Shown piece after piece: positions 25,127 to 34,595 of a DNA stretch of 39,346 nt (the first letter of the stretch is position 1; each line of letters begins with the position of its first letter). A model generated the notes under the pieces. That model searched no databases. It was not told where the DNA came from and was given only the letters and a program-made list of their open reading frames with translations. Source of the stretch: Gemmatimonadales bacterium (GTDB lineage Bacteria > Gemmatimonadota > Gemmatimonadetes > Palauibacterales > Palauibacteraceae); the NCBI GenBank assembly GCA_030636765.1, contig DAOVWI010000004.1, positions 1 through 39,346 on the forward strand. Reading direction: 5' to 3'. Position numbers and translations under genes: made by a program.

Positions 25127-25935
25127 CCGGCCTGGCGGGCGCGGACCGCCTCGCTGAGGCAACCCACGACGCGGGCGCGGACCGCCTCGAGCGGGCGATT
25201 CGACGGGCGACCGACTCCGGACGACCGGCGCTGGCGGCGTTCCTCACGGCGGGCTTTCCCGAACCGAAGGGGTTCGCCGATCTCCTCCGGGCGGTCTCCG
25301 ACGCCGCCGAGATCGTCGAGATCGGCGTGCCGTTCTCCGACCCCATGGCCGACGGCGTGACGATCCAGGAATCGAGCCGCCGCGCGCTCGAGTACGGCGT
25401 CACGCTCGGTTGGATTCTCGAGACCGTCGCTCGTGCGCGGAGCTCGACTCCGGTGGTGCTGATGAGCTACCTGAACCCGCTCCTGGCGCGCGGGCTAGCC
25501 GACTTCGCGCGGCAGGCAGCCGAGGTGGGAGTCGCGGGCCTCATCGTGCCGGACCTGCCGTACGAGGAGTGCGGACCCCTCCGGAGCGCTCTCTCCGGGG
25601 TGGGGGTCGCCCTCGTCCAGCTCGTAACGCCCATCACTCCGCCCGAGCGCCTGCGTCTGCTGTGCACCGCCAGCGACGGCTTCGTGTACGCCGTCACGAC
25701 CGCCGGGACGACCGGCGGCGACACGGACTCTGGACAGACACTGCGGGGCTACCTCGACCGGGTCCAAGCGGCCTCGCCGGTCCCGGTGCTGGCCGGGTTC
25801 GGCATTCGAAGCGCCGGCCAGGTGAGAGAGATCGCGGGGCACACGGACGGGATAATCGTCGGAAGCGCGCTTATCGAAGTCCTGCGCCGCGGAGAGGACC
25901 CCGCCGCCTTCCTCCGCCGGCTGCGCGACGGGTAG
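25123..25935 (+). CDS. trpA: Tryptophan synthase alpha chain
   Basis: 270 residues, last gene of the operon, starting in an ATGA overlap with trpB. TrpA cleaves indole-3-glycerol phosphate and channels indole to TrpB. The catalytic Glu and Asp are seen in VEIGVPFSDPMADGVTIQ. LIVPDLPYEE, YAVTTAGTTGG (where GVTG is more usual) and the phosphate-binding GFGIRSAGQV and IIVGSALIE are present. The N-terminus is extended by about 15 residues and contains an internal direct repeat (GADRLAEA/GADRLERA) from a 19-bp DNA repeat. It converges with polA, with 22 bp between the stops. Confidence 0.96.
25135..25189 (+). repeat. 19-bp direct repeat at the trpA N-terminus
   Basis: GCGGGCGCGGACCGCCTCG occurs at 25135-25153 and 25171-25189, 36 bp (12 codons) apart, keeping frame and duplicating AGADRL in the protein. 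It lies before the conserved domain and is probably a neutral duplication. Confidence 0.8.
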
Positions 25936-25957
25936 ATCATACGCGGCCGACGTCGTC

Positions 25958-28744
25958 TCAGCCGGCCTTGCACGCGTACCAGCTGTCTCCGACTCCGAGA
26001 TCCACCTCGAGGGGGACGTCCAGGTCGGCGGCTCCCTCCATCTCCTCCCTGACGACCTTGGCCACCTCATCCGTGAGTCCCTCACGCACCTCGAAGAGGA
26101 GCTCGTCGTGCACCTGGAGCAGCATGCGGACGCGGCCCTTGTACTCCACGGCCAGCCGGTCATGCAGCCGGATCATCGCGATCTTGATGAGGTCGGCCGC
26201 CGTCCCCTGGATCGGCGAGTTGGTGGCGGTCCGCTCCCCATAGCCCCGCATCCCCGGATTCCGTGAGCGAATCTCCGGGATGTAGCGGCGGCGGCCGATG
26301 AGCGTCTCCACGTATCCCTGGGCGCGAGCCCGCTCCTTCATCTCCTCGAGGAAGTCGCGCACCCCGCCGAACCGCTCGAAGTACTGATCGATGAAGGTGC
26401 GGGCCTCCGCGCGGCCGATCCCGAGCTGCGCGGCGAGGGCGACGGGCCCCTGACCGTAGATGGTCGCGAAGTTGATCGTCTTCGCCTGATCGCGCATTGC
26501 CGACGACACGGCCTCGGAGGCGACCCCGAAGATGCGGGCCGCCGTCTCGCGATGGATGTCACGGCCCTCCCGAAACGCCTCGACGAACGCCGGATCGCCG
26601 GAAAGATGAGCCAGGACCCGGAGCTCGATCTGTGAGTAGTCGGCGCCCACGAAAAGCCAGCCCTCCTCGGGCACGAAGCCCTTCCGGATCCGGCGGCCGA
26701 TCTCGGAACGGATCGGGATGTTCTGAAGGTTCGGGTCCGAGGAGGAGAGGCGGCCCGTCGTCGTCGCCATCTGATTGAAGCTGGTGTGGATCCTCCCAGT
26801 CTCCTGGTTAACGAGCCGGGGCAGCTTCGAGACGTACGTCCCATCCAGCTTGTCCAGCTCCCGGTGCTCCACGATGAGTCGAGGGATCTGGTGCCCCTCG
26901 GCGGCGAGGGCCATCAGCACGCTCTCGTCCGTGGAAGGGCCCGTCTTGGTCCGCTTGAGGACCGGCAGCCCGAGGCGGTCGAACAGGAGCTCGCGGAGCT
27001 GCTGCACGGAGCGCAGGTTCACCTCCTCGCCGGCGATCTTGAAGATCTCCTCGCGGATGAGATCGATGTCGCGCCTCAGCTTCCTGGAGAGGTCGTGGAA
27101 GAACTCGACGTCGATCCGGATCCCGGCGCGCTCCATGTCGACGAGCACGGGCAACAGAGGCATCTCCACGCTCTCGAAGAGATGGAGCATCTCGTGGGCT
27201 CGGAGATCCTCCTCCAGCACCCCGGCCAGGCGCAGCGAGTAGTCGGCCTCTTCGGCCACGGCGGGAGCCACCTCCTCCGCGTCCCTTTCCGCGGGCTCCA
27301 GATCGGACCCGCTTACCTCCGCGCTGCTCCCGGAGAGCGTGTGGCCGAAGCGCTCCAGCGAGAGCAGGTCCAGATCCTGCTGCCGCTTCCCCGGATCCAG
27401 GCAGTAGGAGGCGAGCGAGACGTCGAAGGTCAGTGCGGCCACCGGAGCTCCGGCGCGCTCGAGTACGTGGAGGCAGAACTTCAGGTCGTGGCCGATCTTC
27501 TCCACGGCAGGATCCGCCAGCAGCTCCCTCAGAGCGGCGGCAGCGTGCGACCTGCCGAGGGCCGGCAGGCTCACGATCCGGGGGTGTTCGAAGCTGAGCA
27601 CGGGGTTCCCCGCCTCGTCCCTGGCGACCGCCGGCGCCACGTGGCCGAAGGGCAGGTACCATGCACGACCCGGCGCGACCGCCAGCCCGAGGCCCACGAG
27701 CCCGGCCCGCATCGGATCGCCAGATGACCCGACCACCGCCAGAGCCACGCGCTTCGCCTTCCGTGCCGCCTCGACCAGGCTCTCCAGCTCCTCCGCCTCC
27801 GTGACCAGGCGATACTCGGACTCGCGAGCCATCGTCTCGCCGGCCGGTGCGAACTCACGGACGAGCGAGCGGAACTCGAGAGCCAGAAAGAGCTGCCGAA
27901 GGCGATCGCGGTCGGGAGGCTTCCGCCCCAGACGATCCAGGTCGAGCTCGATCGGCACATCCAGACGGATCGTCACGAGCTCGCGCGACAGGCGTGCCCG
28001 CTCGGCGTTCTCTCGAAGCGACTTGCGGGCTCGGGTGATGCCCACGTCGTCCACTCGGGAGATGAGCTCGTCCAGCGACCCGAACTCCGCGAGCAGGGCG
28101 TTCGCCGTCTTCTTCCCGATCCCCGGCACGCCCGGCACGTTGTCGGAGCTGTCTCCCAGCAGGGCCAGGTAGTCCGTCACCTGATGCGGCGCAACGCCCA
28201 GTCGGTCCGCGGCGTTCTCGGGCGTCACCCACTCCTCCTCGACGGCAGCGGGCCCGCCGCGACCCGGATTGAGCAGAAAAGTGTTCTCGTCGATCAGCTG
28301 GTAGAAGTCCTTGTCCCCCGAGACGATCACCGTACGCACTCCGCGCTCGCTCGCCTGGGCGGCCAGCGAGCCAATCACGTCGTCCGCCTCCCATCCGGCC
28401 ACCTCCAGCACGGGAACGCGAAACGCCTCGACGAGCGCCCGGCAGCGCGGGATCGAAGCCTCGAGCTCCTCGGGCATCTTCTCCCGCGTGGCCTTGTACT
28501 CCGGATGCACCTCCGTGCGGAAGGAGTCGCCGGCGTCGAACACCATGCCCACGTACTCCGGCTCGTGCTCCTCCAGCAGCCGCACCAGGAAGCGGGCGAG
28601 CCCGTACGGGGCGGACGTGTTCTCACCGCCTGACGTGGTCAGCGGCCGGCTGATCATCGCAAAGAAGGCGCGGTAGATGAGGGCGTAGCCGTCGATCAGG
28701 AAGAGGGTGGGACGCTGGTCCCCCGAGGAGGGAGGATCGCTCAC
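25958..28744 (-). CDS. polA: DNA polymerase I with inactivated proofreading domain
   Basis: 928 residues from GTG 28744. The 5' nuclease domain (1-300; FLIDGYALIYRAFFA, VSGDKDFYQL, GDSSDNVPGVPGIGKKTA) and the polymerase domain are intact: motif A DYSQIELRVLAHLSGD (about 700), motif B RDQAKTINFATIYGQG and motif C LLQVHDELLFEV (about 878). The 3'-5' exonuclease fold remains (about 315-500), but its carboxylates are gone: the DxE pair reads AVV (ALAVVGSS), LKYD reads LKFC, and the last Asp is Glu (VAEEADYS). It should therefore replicate and repair without proofreading, as do Taq and several Gram-positive Pol I enzymes. The 5' nuclease removes Okazaki primers. Confidence 0.96.
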   Translation of the reverse strand: MSDPPSSGDQRPTLFLIDGYALIYRAFFAMISRPLTTSGGENTSAPYGLARFLVRLLEEHEPEYVGMVFDAGDSFRTEVHPEYKATREKMPEELEASIPRCRALVEAFRVPVLEVAGWEADDVIGSLAAQASERGVRTVIVSGDKDFYQLIDENTFLLNPGRGGPAAVEEEWVTPENAADRLGVAPHQVTDYLALLGDSSDNVPGVPGIGKKTANALLAEFGSLDELISRVDDVGITRARKSLRENAERARLSRELVTIRLDVPIELDLDRLGRKPPDRDRLRQLFLALEFRSLVREFAPAGETMARESEYRLVTEAEELESLVEAARKAKRVALAVVGSSGDPMRAGLVGLGLAVAPGRAWYLPFGHVAPAVARDEAGNPVLSFEHPRIVSLPALGRSHAAAALRELLADPAVEKIGHDLKFCLHVLERAGAPVAALTFDVSLASYCLDPGKRQQDLDLLSLERFGHTLSGSSAEVSGSDLEPAERDAEEVAPAVAEEADYSLRLAGVLEEDLRAHEMLHLFESVEMPLLPVLVDMERAGIRIDVEFFHDLSRKLRRDIDLIREEIFKIAGEEVNLRSVQQLRELLFDRLGLPVLKRTKTGPSTDESVLMALAAEGHQIPRLIVEHRELDKLDGTYVSKLPRLVNQETGRIHTSFNQMATTTGRLSSSDPNLQNIPIRSEIGRRIRKGFVPEEGWLFVGADYSQIELRVLAHLSGDPAFVEAFREGRDIHRETAARIFGVASEAVSSAMRDQAKTINFATIYGQGPVALAAQLGIGRAEARTFIDQYFERFGGVRDFLEEMKERARAQGYVETLIGRRRYIPEIRSRNPGMRGYGERTATNSPIQGTAADLIKIAMIRLHDRLAVEYKGRVRMLLQVHDELLFEVREGLTDEVAKVVREEMEGAADLDVPLEVDLGVGDSWYACKAG

Positions 28745-28828
28745 GTGCGGAATCTGCTCCAGAAGTGGCGGCGCCCCGACCCTGGGCCTGGCCCAAGAGC
28801 CGGGGCGTGCACCTACATCACTTCAAAG

Positions 28829-28852
28829 GGATGACGGGTGCGCCCGTCATCC
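28829..28852 (-). terminator. Hairpin after the cold-shock gene
   Basis: GGATGACGGG, loop of four, CCCGTCATCC: a perfect 10-bp stem 8 nt downstream of the cold-shock protein stop. On the minus strand it is followed only by CTTTGAAG, so it is a weak terminator or an mRNA-stabilising 3' hairpin. It separates csp from polA. Confidence 0.6.
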
Positions 28853-28859
28853 GATGCTG

Positions 28860-29063
28860 CTATGCGCGTTGCACATTCAAGGCATGGAGGCCCTTATCTC
28901 CCTGCTCAAGCTCGAACTCCACGTCCATCCCCTCGGCCAGCGTCTTGTATCCGTCCATCTGGATCGCGCTGTAATGGACGAAGACATCCTCGCCGCCCTC
29001 GGGCAGCTCAATGAAGCCGTAACCCTTGGCGTCATTAAACCACTTCACCTTTCCCGTTGCCAT
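28860..29063 (-). CDS. Cold-shock domain protein (CspA family)
   Basis: 67 residues, full length for the family. It is a five-stranded OB fold with RNP1 KGYGFI (13-18) and RNP2 VFVHYS (27-32), binding single-stranded RNA or DNA as an RNA chaperone. The start [15 protein letters not shown] is canonical. A strong AGGAGG lies 9 nt before the ATG, the best ribosome site in the window, consistent with high expression. The 56-bp gap to the upstream transglycosylase gene is too short for the long thermosensor leader typical of E. coli cspA, so regulation by such a leader is unlikely unless it extends into that gene. Confidence 0.97.
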   Translation of the reverse strand: MATGKVKWFNDAKGYGFIELPEGGEDVFVHYSAIQMDGYKTLAEGMDVEFELEQGDKGLHALNVQRA

Positions 29064-29119
29064 GGATTGGGTCCTCCTGCTGGCGTGAAACCTGGGGTGG
29101 GCTGTCCCCCGCGCCTATG

Positions 29120-31495
29120 CTACCGCCCGCGTTCGACTCCGTCAACATGTCCATCCGCGAGCCCGTAGAGGCGCGCGTAGATGAGTGCGTTTGCGGTCAC
29201 CTCCTTCGCATAGACTCGCGTCTCGCGGAAGGGAATCCGCTCGACGAACAGCTCGGGATCGGCCTCCAGTTCGGGGAACTCCCGCCACCTGAGGTACCGG
29301 TGCGGGCCCGCGTTGTAGGAGATGAGCGCGGCGATGACCGAGCCGTCGAAGCGGTCCAACATTCGCTCGAGGTAGAGCGTTCCGAGGCGGAGGTTGATCT
29401 CCGGAATCTCCAGCTGCGGACCGGCGAAACCAGCGACTCCAGCCTCACGGGACATCTCGAGAGCCGTCCGGGGGAGGAGCTGCATCAGCCCGACCGCACC
29501 GGCCGACGAGACGACGTCGGCCTCGAAGAGGGACTCTCGGCGGATCAGCCCCGCGACCAGCGCGACGTCCAGCCCGCGGAGCGTTGCCAGCTCCTCGATA
29601 GCGGTCCGATACGGTAGCGGGTACACGGCCCGCAGCGTCGCTTCGCTCCAGCGGCCTCCCTCGCGCCGCCGTGCGCGCAGGCCGAGCCGGATGCCGCGGC
29701 GCGCCCAGCCACGCTCGCTCAGCGCACGGGCGAGCGGAAGCAGCTGACCGCTCGGCACGGTCCCGGCACCCAGGGCCACGTCGTACTCCCACCCCGCCCG
29801 GTCCTCCCACCCCAGAGCACGCAGCGCCTCCATGCGTCCCAGGAGATCCACGGCTGCGGATGAGAGCTCCGGCAACCGGGGCCCACCCCGTCTCGTTGCC
29901 ATGTCGAACGCGTCCTCGCCGATGCGACGGGCGGCGAGGTGGCCGTAATAGCTCAGCGGCGAATACCCGACGGCCTCCCGGTACAGCGCGCGCGCGGAGG
30001 CAGTGTCGCCCGACGCCTCCAGGGAGCGTCCGGTCCAGTAGATCGTCGCATGGTACCAGTTGCCACCGGGGTAGCGCCTTCGGTAGGTCCTGAAGCGGAG
30101 GTATGCCTCGTCGTACTCCTCCAGCACGAAGGAGAGCATGCCGAGGCGGATCAGCGAGCGGGCCGCCCAGCCGGAGCGGGGAAAGCGGGAGATGGCTCGC
30201 TCGTAGGCGGCCCGCGATGCCTCCAGCCTGCCGTCGTCCTGCAGACGGTCGGCAAGCAGGTACGCGGCGAACGCCGACTCCGTCCCGAACCCAGCCTCCG
30301 CGGACCGTCGGAACGCGTCCTCCGCCGCCTCCCGGGCATCCAGACGGGAGAACGCCCGTCCGGCCAGAAACCACACGGAAGCCTCGTCGATGGCACCGGA
30401 GCCAGGCCCGGCCGGCATCCCTTCCAGCCACGGCGCCAGGGTCCCTACGACACCCTGGTTGTCGCGGGCGGCGTATTGGGCCTCGGCCAGCTCCATCCGG
30501 ACCGCCGCCCGTTCCTCCCCCGGAGCCTCCTCCAGGGCTGCGCGCAGGAGCCGGGCCGCCCTCTCGGCTCGCCCGGCGCGAAGATCCGACTCCGCGACGC
30601 TGCGCTTGTTCTCCCAGCCTGGAGCCAGCTCGAGCAGCAGCTCTCCGGCCCGGGGGCCCACCCTCCGCTCGAGCGCTTCCTTCAGCGCCCGCTGGGCGGC
30701 TGCGGTGTCCCGCGTGGCGAGAAGGGCCGGCGCGATCCACTCCGCGGCGAGAGCCGCCGACGTCCGCCTCGGTAGCCGTCGGGCCTGCTCCAGCCCCTCC
30801 CGAAGCGCGCCGGCGCCGAAGGCCGCGAGGACGAGCTCGCGGCGCACCGAGTCGGCCGGAACGACTCGATCCCGGCCGAGCGCCGCCGCGATCCGGCTCG
30901 CTCCCTCCGCGTCGCCGGCCAGGGCCAGCTCCTGCAGCGCGGAGAGCCGGAACCAACCGGCCACCTCCGGCAGCGCCTCTGCGACGGCCTCGTACTGGGC
31001 GGCCGCGTCGTCGTGCCGGCCGAGCCGCGACAGAACCGACGCGTATCCGACCCGGAAGACCCCGCTCACGTCGGGCGTCGGCTCCCACGCCTCCGATGAC
31101 GCCGCGTCCAGATACCGACGGTAGGCGGCCAGGGCGGGCCTCAGGCTGTCCGCACCCGCGTAGGCGCGCGCGAGCTCCAGGAGTCCCCTTCCCATCTCCG
31201 CACGATCGAGCCACGGCTGGCCGCGGAGCAGCCGCAGCACCTGCGGCCACGCCCCCGCCCGTGCGTATGCACCCGCCGCCAGCAGCACGAGAGGCGGATC
31301 CGGCGGCGCCGGATCGCGCCGCGAGGAGAGATACCGCGAGAGGATGTCTCCCGCCGTGAGCGGCAGCTGCGCCTCGATGAGCCGGGACGCGAGATCCAGG
31401 ACCGCCGGCTCGGAATCGAGCGGGGCAGAGGAAGACAGGAGGCCGGCGCCGCCGGGCGCGACCTGCACAAGGGCCGCGATCAGGAGGACCTTCAC
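29120..31495 (-). CDS. Slt-type soluble lytic murein transglycosylase with TPR-like superhelix
   Basis: 791 residues from GTG 31495 (GAGG 7 nt upstream); an open frame back to 31900 overlaps the TonB receptor gene and is rejected. The signal peptide is short (VLLIAALVQVAPGGAG). Residues 40-600 are alanine-rich helical repeats of TPR/Slt-superhelix type. The catalytic domain at about 645-760 has VAGLIRRESLFEADVVSSAGAVGLMQLLP with the catalytic Glu, and ALISYNAGPHRYLRW near its end. It cleaves peptidoglycan to 1,6-anhydromuropeptides in the periplasm. It starts 35 nt after the TonB receptor stop and is probably cotranscribed with it. With the dipeptide epimerase and Opp transporter in this window, murein recycling is a possible theme. 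Confidence 0.92.
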   Translation of the reverse strand: MKVLLIAALVQVAPGGAGLLSSSAPLDSEPAVLDLASRLIEAQLPLTAGDILSRYLSSRRDPAPPDPPLVLLAAGAYARAGAWPQVLRLLRGQPWLDRAEMGRGLLELARAYAGADSLRPALAAYRRYLDAASSEAWEPTPDVSGVFRVGYASVLSRLGRHDDAAAQYEAVAEALPEVAGWFRLSALQELALAGDAEGASRIAAALGRDRVVPADSVRRELVLAAFGAGALREGLEQARRLPRRTSAALAAEWIAPALLATRDTAAAQRALKEALERRVGPRAGELLLELAPGWENKRSVAESDLRAGRAERAARLLRAALEEAPGEERAAVRMELAEAQYAARDNQGVVGTLAPWLEGMPAGPGSGAIDEASVWFLAGRAFSRLDAREAAEDAFRRSAEAGFGTESAFAAYLLADRLQDDGRLEASRAAYERAISRFPRSGWAARSLIRLGMLSFVLEEYDEAYLRFRTYRRRYPGGNWYHATIYWTGRSLEASGDTASARALYREAVGYSPLSYYGHLAARRIGEDAFDMATRRGGPRLPELSSAAVDLLGRMEALRALGWEDRAGWEYDVALGAGTVPSGQLLPLARALSERGWARRGIRLGLRARRREGGRWSEATLRAVYPLPYRTAIEELATLRGLDVALVAGLIRRESLFEADVVSSAGAVGLMQLLPRTALEMSREAGVAGFAGPQLEIPEINLRLGTLYLERMLDRFDGSVIAALISYNAGPHRYLRWREFPELEADPELFVERIPFRETRVYAKEVTANALIYARLYGLADGHVDGVERGR

Positions 31496-31530
31496 CGAGG
31501 CGCCTCGACGGGCTGGAAGGCTGTTGCCTT

Positions 31531-34347
31531 CTACGGAGTGTTGTAAACGATCCGGAAGAGGGCGACCCGTCCGAGAATCGGCGTGCCGGGGAACGACTGG
31601 TAGCTCTCGTCGAAGATGTTGGTCACATCGAGCTGCAGCATCACCCCCTTGTTCGCGAACTCCCAGCCCAGCGTCACGTCCACGGGTGAGTAGCTGTCGA
31701 CATCGCCCACATACACGCCGGAGTTGGCCGGGAATCCGTCGATATACCGGAACTTGGCGTCCGCCATGAAGCCCGACCCCAGGCGGTCGTATCCAAGGCC
31801 GATCGACGTCTTGAACCGTGTGGCGTTCAGCGCGACATCCAGGCCGTCCGCGTCGAACGTGTCGTCGCTCACATACGAGGCCGTCAGCCCGAAGAACCAC
31901 TCGGGCGTCGCCTGGTACTGGGCGGAGAGATCCGCACCGAACAGGTTGACGCTACCGAAGTTCCGGTACGTCAGGAGCAGCGGCGCATTCTGCGTGCTCA
32001 CCCCCTCCGGCGTGATCACGCCCAGGGGGATCACGGCCATCCCCTGAGCGATCTGGCCCGCCAGCTCCGGCGGGATCCCGAAGCCGGCCAGATACCCCGC
32101 GATGTCGCCGCCGCTCAGGAAGGCGTTCGGCGTCTCGATCCGGAGCGGACCGATGAAGTCCTCGATGAGCGTGTAGTAGAAGTCGAACCCGATGAGGAAC
32201 TTCTCCGCGATCAGCCCCTTGTAGCCCGCCTCGATCGTGTTCGTAATCTGGTTGTCGATCGCCGGGATATCGGTGATCCCATCCACGCCGCGCGGATCAA
32301 CGATGAACGTGCCGCTCCCCGGATCCAGGAACGCGGAGACGATGCCGACCTGGCTCTCGTTCGGTACGGGCAGGCTGCCGAGCAGCGCTCCGAGCACGGG
32401 GTCCGACGCCCCCACGGAGCCCACCGCCAACGCCCACAGGTTCTCCGTTGTCGTCGGCATGAAGGCCGCCGGCGACTGGCCGATGAGCGGCGCGAACGGC
32501 GACTTCATGTCGGCGCGTCCGTCCGTCCGGCTGAACGCGAACCCGTCCCTGACGCCCTGCGTGTTGATAGGGTAGAAAAACGGCCCGCCCAGCGGGACGA
32601 CCCTGGCCAGCAGATCGAGGAAGAGGTTGTTCGTCGTCGGCGTCGAGAACGCCCGGTTGTACGTGGCCCGGAGGGCGTGGTTCGGCTCCGGCTTGTAGAC
32701 GAAGGCGACGCGCGGCGACCAGACGAAGTCGTCCAGCACCGAGTGGTAGTCGCCCCGCAGAGCCAGGATCAGGTCGAGCTGCCGGCTCAGCTGCGTCTGC
32801 GACTGCACGAAGGCGCCGACCTGGGTGATCTGGTCCTCATCCTCGAACACTCCGTTGATCGTGCCTTCCGTCCTCGGGTTCGTGAAGAGATAGTCGGCCC
32901 CGTAGGTGAAGGACTGGCGCTCGCCCAGGAAGGAGGTGTTCTGGAGCTGCGCCCCGAAGAGGGACGAGAGGTCGACGATCGGTTGCCCGGTCCGCAGAAG
33001 GAAGGTGTCTCCCGCGTTGCTCTTGTTGAAGTAGACCTGTGCGAAGAGATCCTTGTGGTTCACCCGCGCCTGGTAGTAGTCGTACTTCCAGCCATCGATC
33101 TGACCGGCCCCGATTCCGGTGAGGTCGATGCTCGTGTTCGACGTCGTGTGACCGTACGAGAAGACGACGTCGGTCTCCTCGGTGGGACGCCAGTCCGCCC
33201 GGACGTCCAGCGACCAGTTGTTCAAATCGTCATCGCGCTGGCCCACGTTCATCAGCTGCTCCTCCGTCGTCCCGGGCTGGAAGAGAAGACAAGCCTCCTG
33301 CACGCCGTCGAGGCACGCCTGGGCGAACACCTGCGCCTCGAGCTCGGCCGGATCGATGAAGATAAAGTCGGTCCCGCCCAGGAACTGCCCGGAGACCTTG
33401 ATCCCGAACTTGTCACTCGCCTTGATGCCGATGCGGCCCTGGCCCTGGAACACCCCCTCCGTGTTCTTGTCGACCTCCGTCGGCCCGAGCCCGGAGCCGC
33501 CCTGGCGCCTCGCTCCGCCGGCAACCGAGAAAACCATGCCGGGGTCGTCGATCGGCGAGGTGGTGATGAGGTGGACGACGCCGTTCGCCGTGTTGGGTCC
33601 GTAGATCGAGGAGGCGGGTCCAAGGACGACCTCGATTCGACCGATGTCGGCCGGAACCGTCGGGTTCAGGTGGGCGATGTTGGCGCGCAGCGACGGTACC
33701 TGGACGATCCGGTAGTCCGTGAGGAACATGACGGCGCCCGAGAAGATGTTGTTGAAGCCGCGCGTCACGAAGTAGTTGCCCTGCAAGCCCGTCGTGATGA
33801 CGTCCACACCGGCCACGTCGTCGACGTAGTCGGTCGTGGAGAGTGACTGATGCTTCTGGATCGTGGCCTGGCTCACCACGTGGACGGAGGCCGGTGCGTC
33901 CAGAAGCTTCTCCTCCACCCCCCGCGACACGGTCGCGGTGATCGGGTTCATGCTGAACATCTGCTCCTCCAGCACCAGCCGGAGGCTTGTGACCTGGCCT
34001 GCCGTCACCACTACGCCCGGCTCGCTGAGCGTCTGCCAGCCGGGGATCGTGAGCCGCAGCGTGTACGTGCCCGGCGGGATCCCCGTGACTCGGAACGTGC
34101 CGCTCTGGCCCGAGAAGTCGCCGGCGACCACGGCGCCATCCGCACTCAGTACGCTCACCTCGACGGTGGCCAGCCCCGTCGACGTCGCGGCGTCCTTCAC
34201 GGTACCGGCGATCGCCCCGTCCTGTGCGAGAGCCCCGGCCGGGCGCAAGAGGAGCGGGAGGAACAGGATGAGGAAGCCGAAAGGAAGCCGCCGGAGGAGC
34301 ACGGGCCGGCGGGCCGAGCACCAGGAACACGGACCCTCAGTGCGCAT
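31531..34347 (-). CDS. TonB-dependent outer-membrane receptor with carboxypeptidase-regulatory-like domain
   Basis: 938 residues from ATG 34347 (GAGG 6 nt upstream). The signal peptide ends at PAGALAQ (about 42). Then comes a carboxypeptidase-regulatory-like beta-sandwich (GAIAGTVKDAATSTGLATVEV...GIPPGTYTLRLTIPGW, 45-125), typical of SusC-like and Gemmatimonadota/Bacteroidota receptors. The plug follows (LLDAPASVHVVSQATIQKH, RGFNNIFSG, IEVVLGPASSIYGPNTANGVVHLIT) and a large barrel. No SusD partner is adjacent, so the ligand is unknown. The final residues FRIVYNTP do not end in the usual aromatic residue. The gene is followed by the lytic transglycosylase and preceded by ExbB, which could energise it. 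Confidence 0.93.
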   Translation of the reverse strand: MRTEGPCSWCSARRPVLLRRLPFGFLILFLPLLLRPAGALAQDGAIAGTVKDAATSTGLATVEVSVLSADGAVVAGDFSGQSGTFRVTGIPPGTYTLRLTIPGWQTLSEPGVVVTAGQVTSLRLVLEEQMFSMNPITATVSRGVEEKLLDAPASVHVVSQATIQKHQSLSTTDYVDDVAGVDVITTGLQGNYFVTRGFNNIFSGAVMFLTDYRIVQVPSLRANIAHLNPTVPADIGRIEVVLGPASSIYGPNTANGVVHLITTSPIDDPGMVFSVAGGARRQGGSGLGPTEVDKNTEGVFQGQGRIGIKASDKFGIKVSGQFLGGTDFIFIDPAELEAQVFAQACLDGVQEACLLFQPGTTEEQLMNVGQRDDDLNNWSLDVRADWRPTEETDVVFSYGHTTSNTSIDLTGIGAGQIDGWKYDYYQARVNHKDLFAQVYFNKSNAGDTFLLRTGQPIVDLSSLFGAQLQNTSFLGERQSFTYGADYLFTNPRTEGTINGVFEDEDQITQVGAFVQSQTQLSRQLDLILALRGDYHSVLDDFVWSPRVAFVYKPEPNHALRATYNRAFSTPTTNNLFLDLLARVVPLGGPFFYPINTQGVRDGFAFSRTDGRADMKSPFAPLIGQSPAAFMPTTTENLWALAVGSVGASDPVLGALLGSLPVPNESQVGIVSAFLDPGSGTFIVDPRGVDGITDIPAIDNQITNTIEAGYKGLIAEKFLIGFDFYYTLIEDFIGPLRIETPNAFLSGGDIAGYLAGFGIPPELAGQIAQGMAVIPLGVITPEGVSTQNAPLLLTYRNFGSVNLFGADLSAQYQATPEWFFGLTASYVSDDTFDADGLDVALNATRFKTSIGLGYDRLGSGFMADAKFRYIDGFPANSGVYVGDVDSYSPVDVTLGWEFANKGVMLQLDVTNIFDESYQSFPGTPILGRVALFRIVYNTP

Positions 34348-34595
34348 GGTGAGCCTCGCTCTTGCTGGTGACGAAGGCCATCGCTGCAGGGAGCCCGCTC
34401 CGGCCGGGCCAGGCGGACTCGTAAACGTAAGCAGAAAGAGAGGGTTCCGGCAACGATACCGCCGCAGTGGGAAACGAGCGAGTGGGATCCGCAGCCGGAC
34501 GGGCGAGTGTGGTAACGAAAGAGCCCGGCGACGCCGGGCTCTTCGTGATCCATCTGTGCGCTACGGTCCCCGACCACGGCGGGGGCCGGCCGCCG
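34348..34595. other. Intergenic region between exbB-like and TonB receptor genes
   Basis: 248 bp on the path of minus-strand transcription. It holds the hairpin at 34515-34546 and a weak promoter-like pair on the minus strand (TTGCCG, 18-bp spacer, TACGTT) that could drive the receptor gene. No small ORF or RNA gene is convincing. Confidence 0.4.
34515..34546 (-). terminator. Terminator-like hairpin downstream of the ExbB gene
   Basis: GAGCCCGGC (34521-34529), loop GAC, GCCGGGCTC (34533-34541) make a perfect 9-bp stem, with partly complementary ACGAA/TTCGT flanks. On the minus strand it is followed by a short T-rich TTTCGTT. It lies about 50 nt after the exbB stop and would limit read-through into the TonB receptor gene. 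Confidence 0.65.

Noticed and set aside
31496-31900. 135-codon upstream extension of the lytic transglycosylase
   Set aside because: It overlaps the TonB receptor C-terminus, and the signal peptide begins at GTG 31495 with its own ribosome site.
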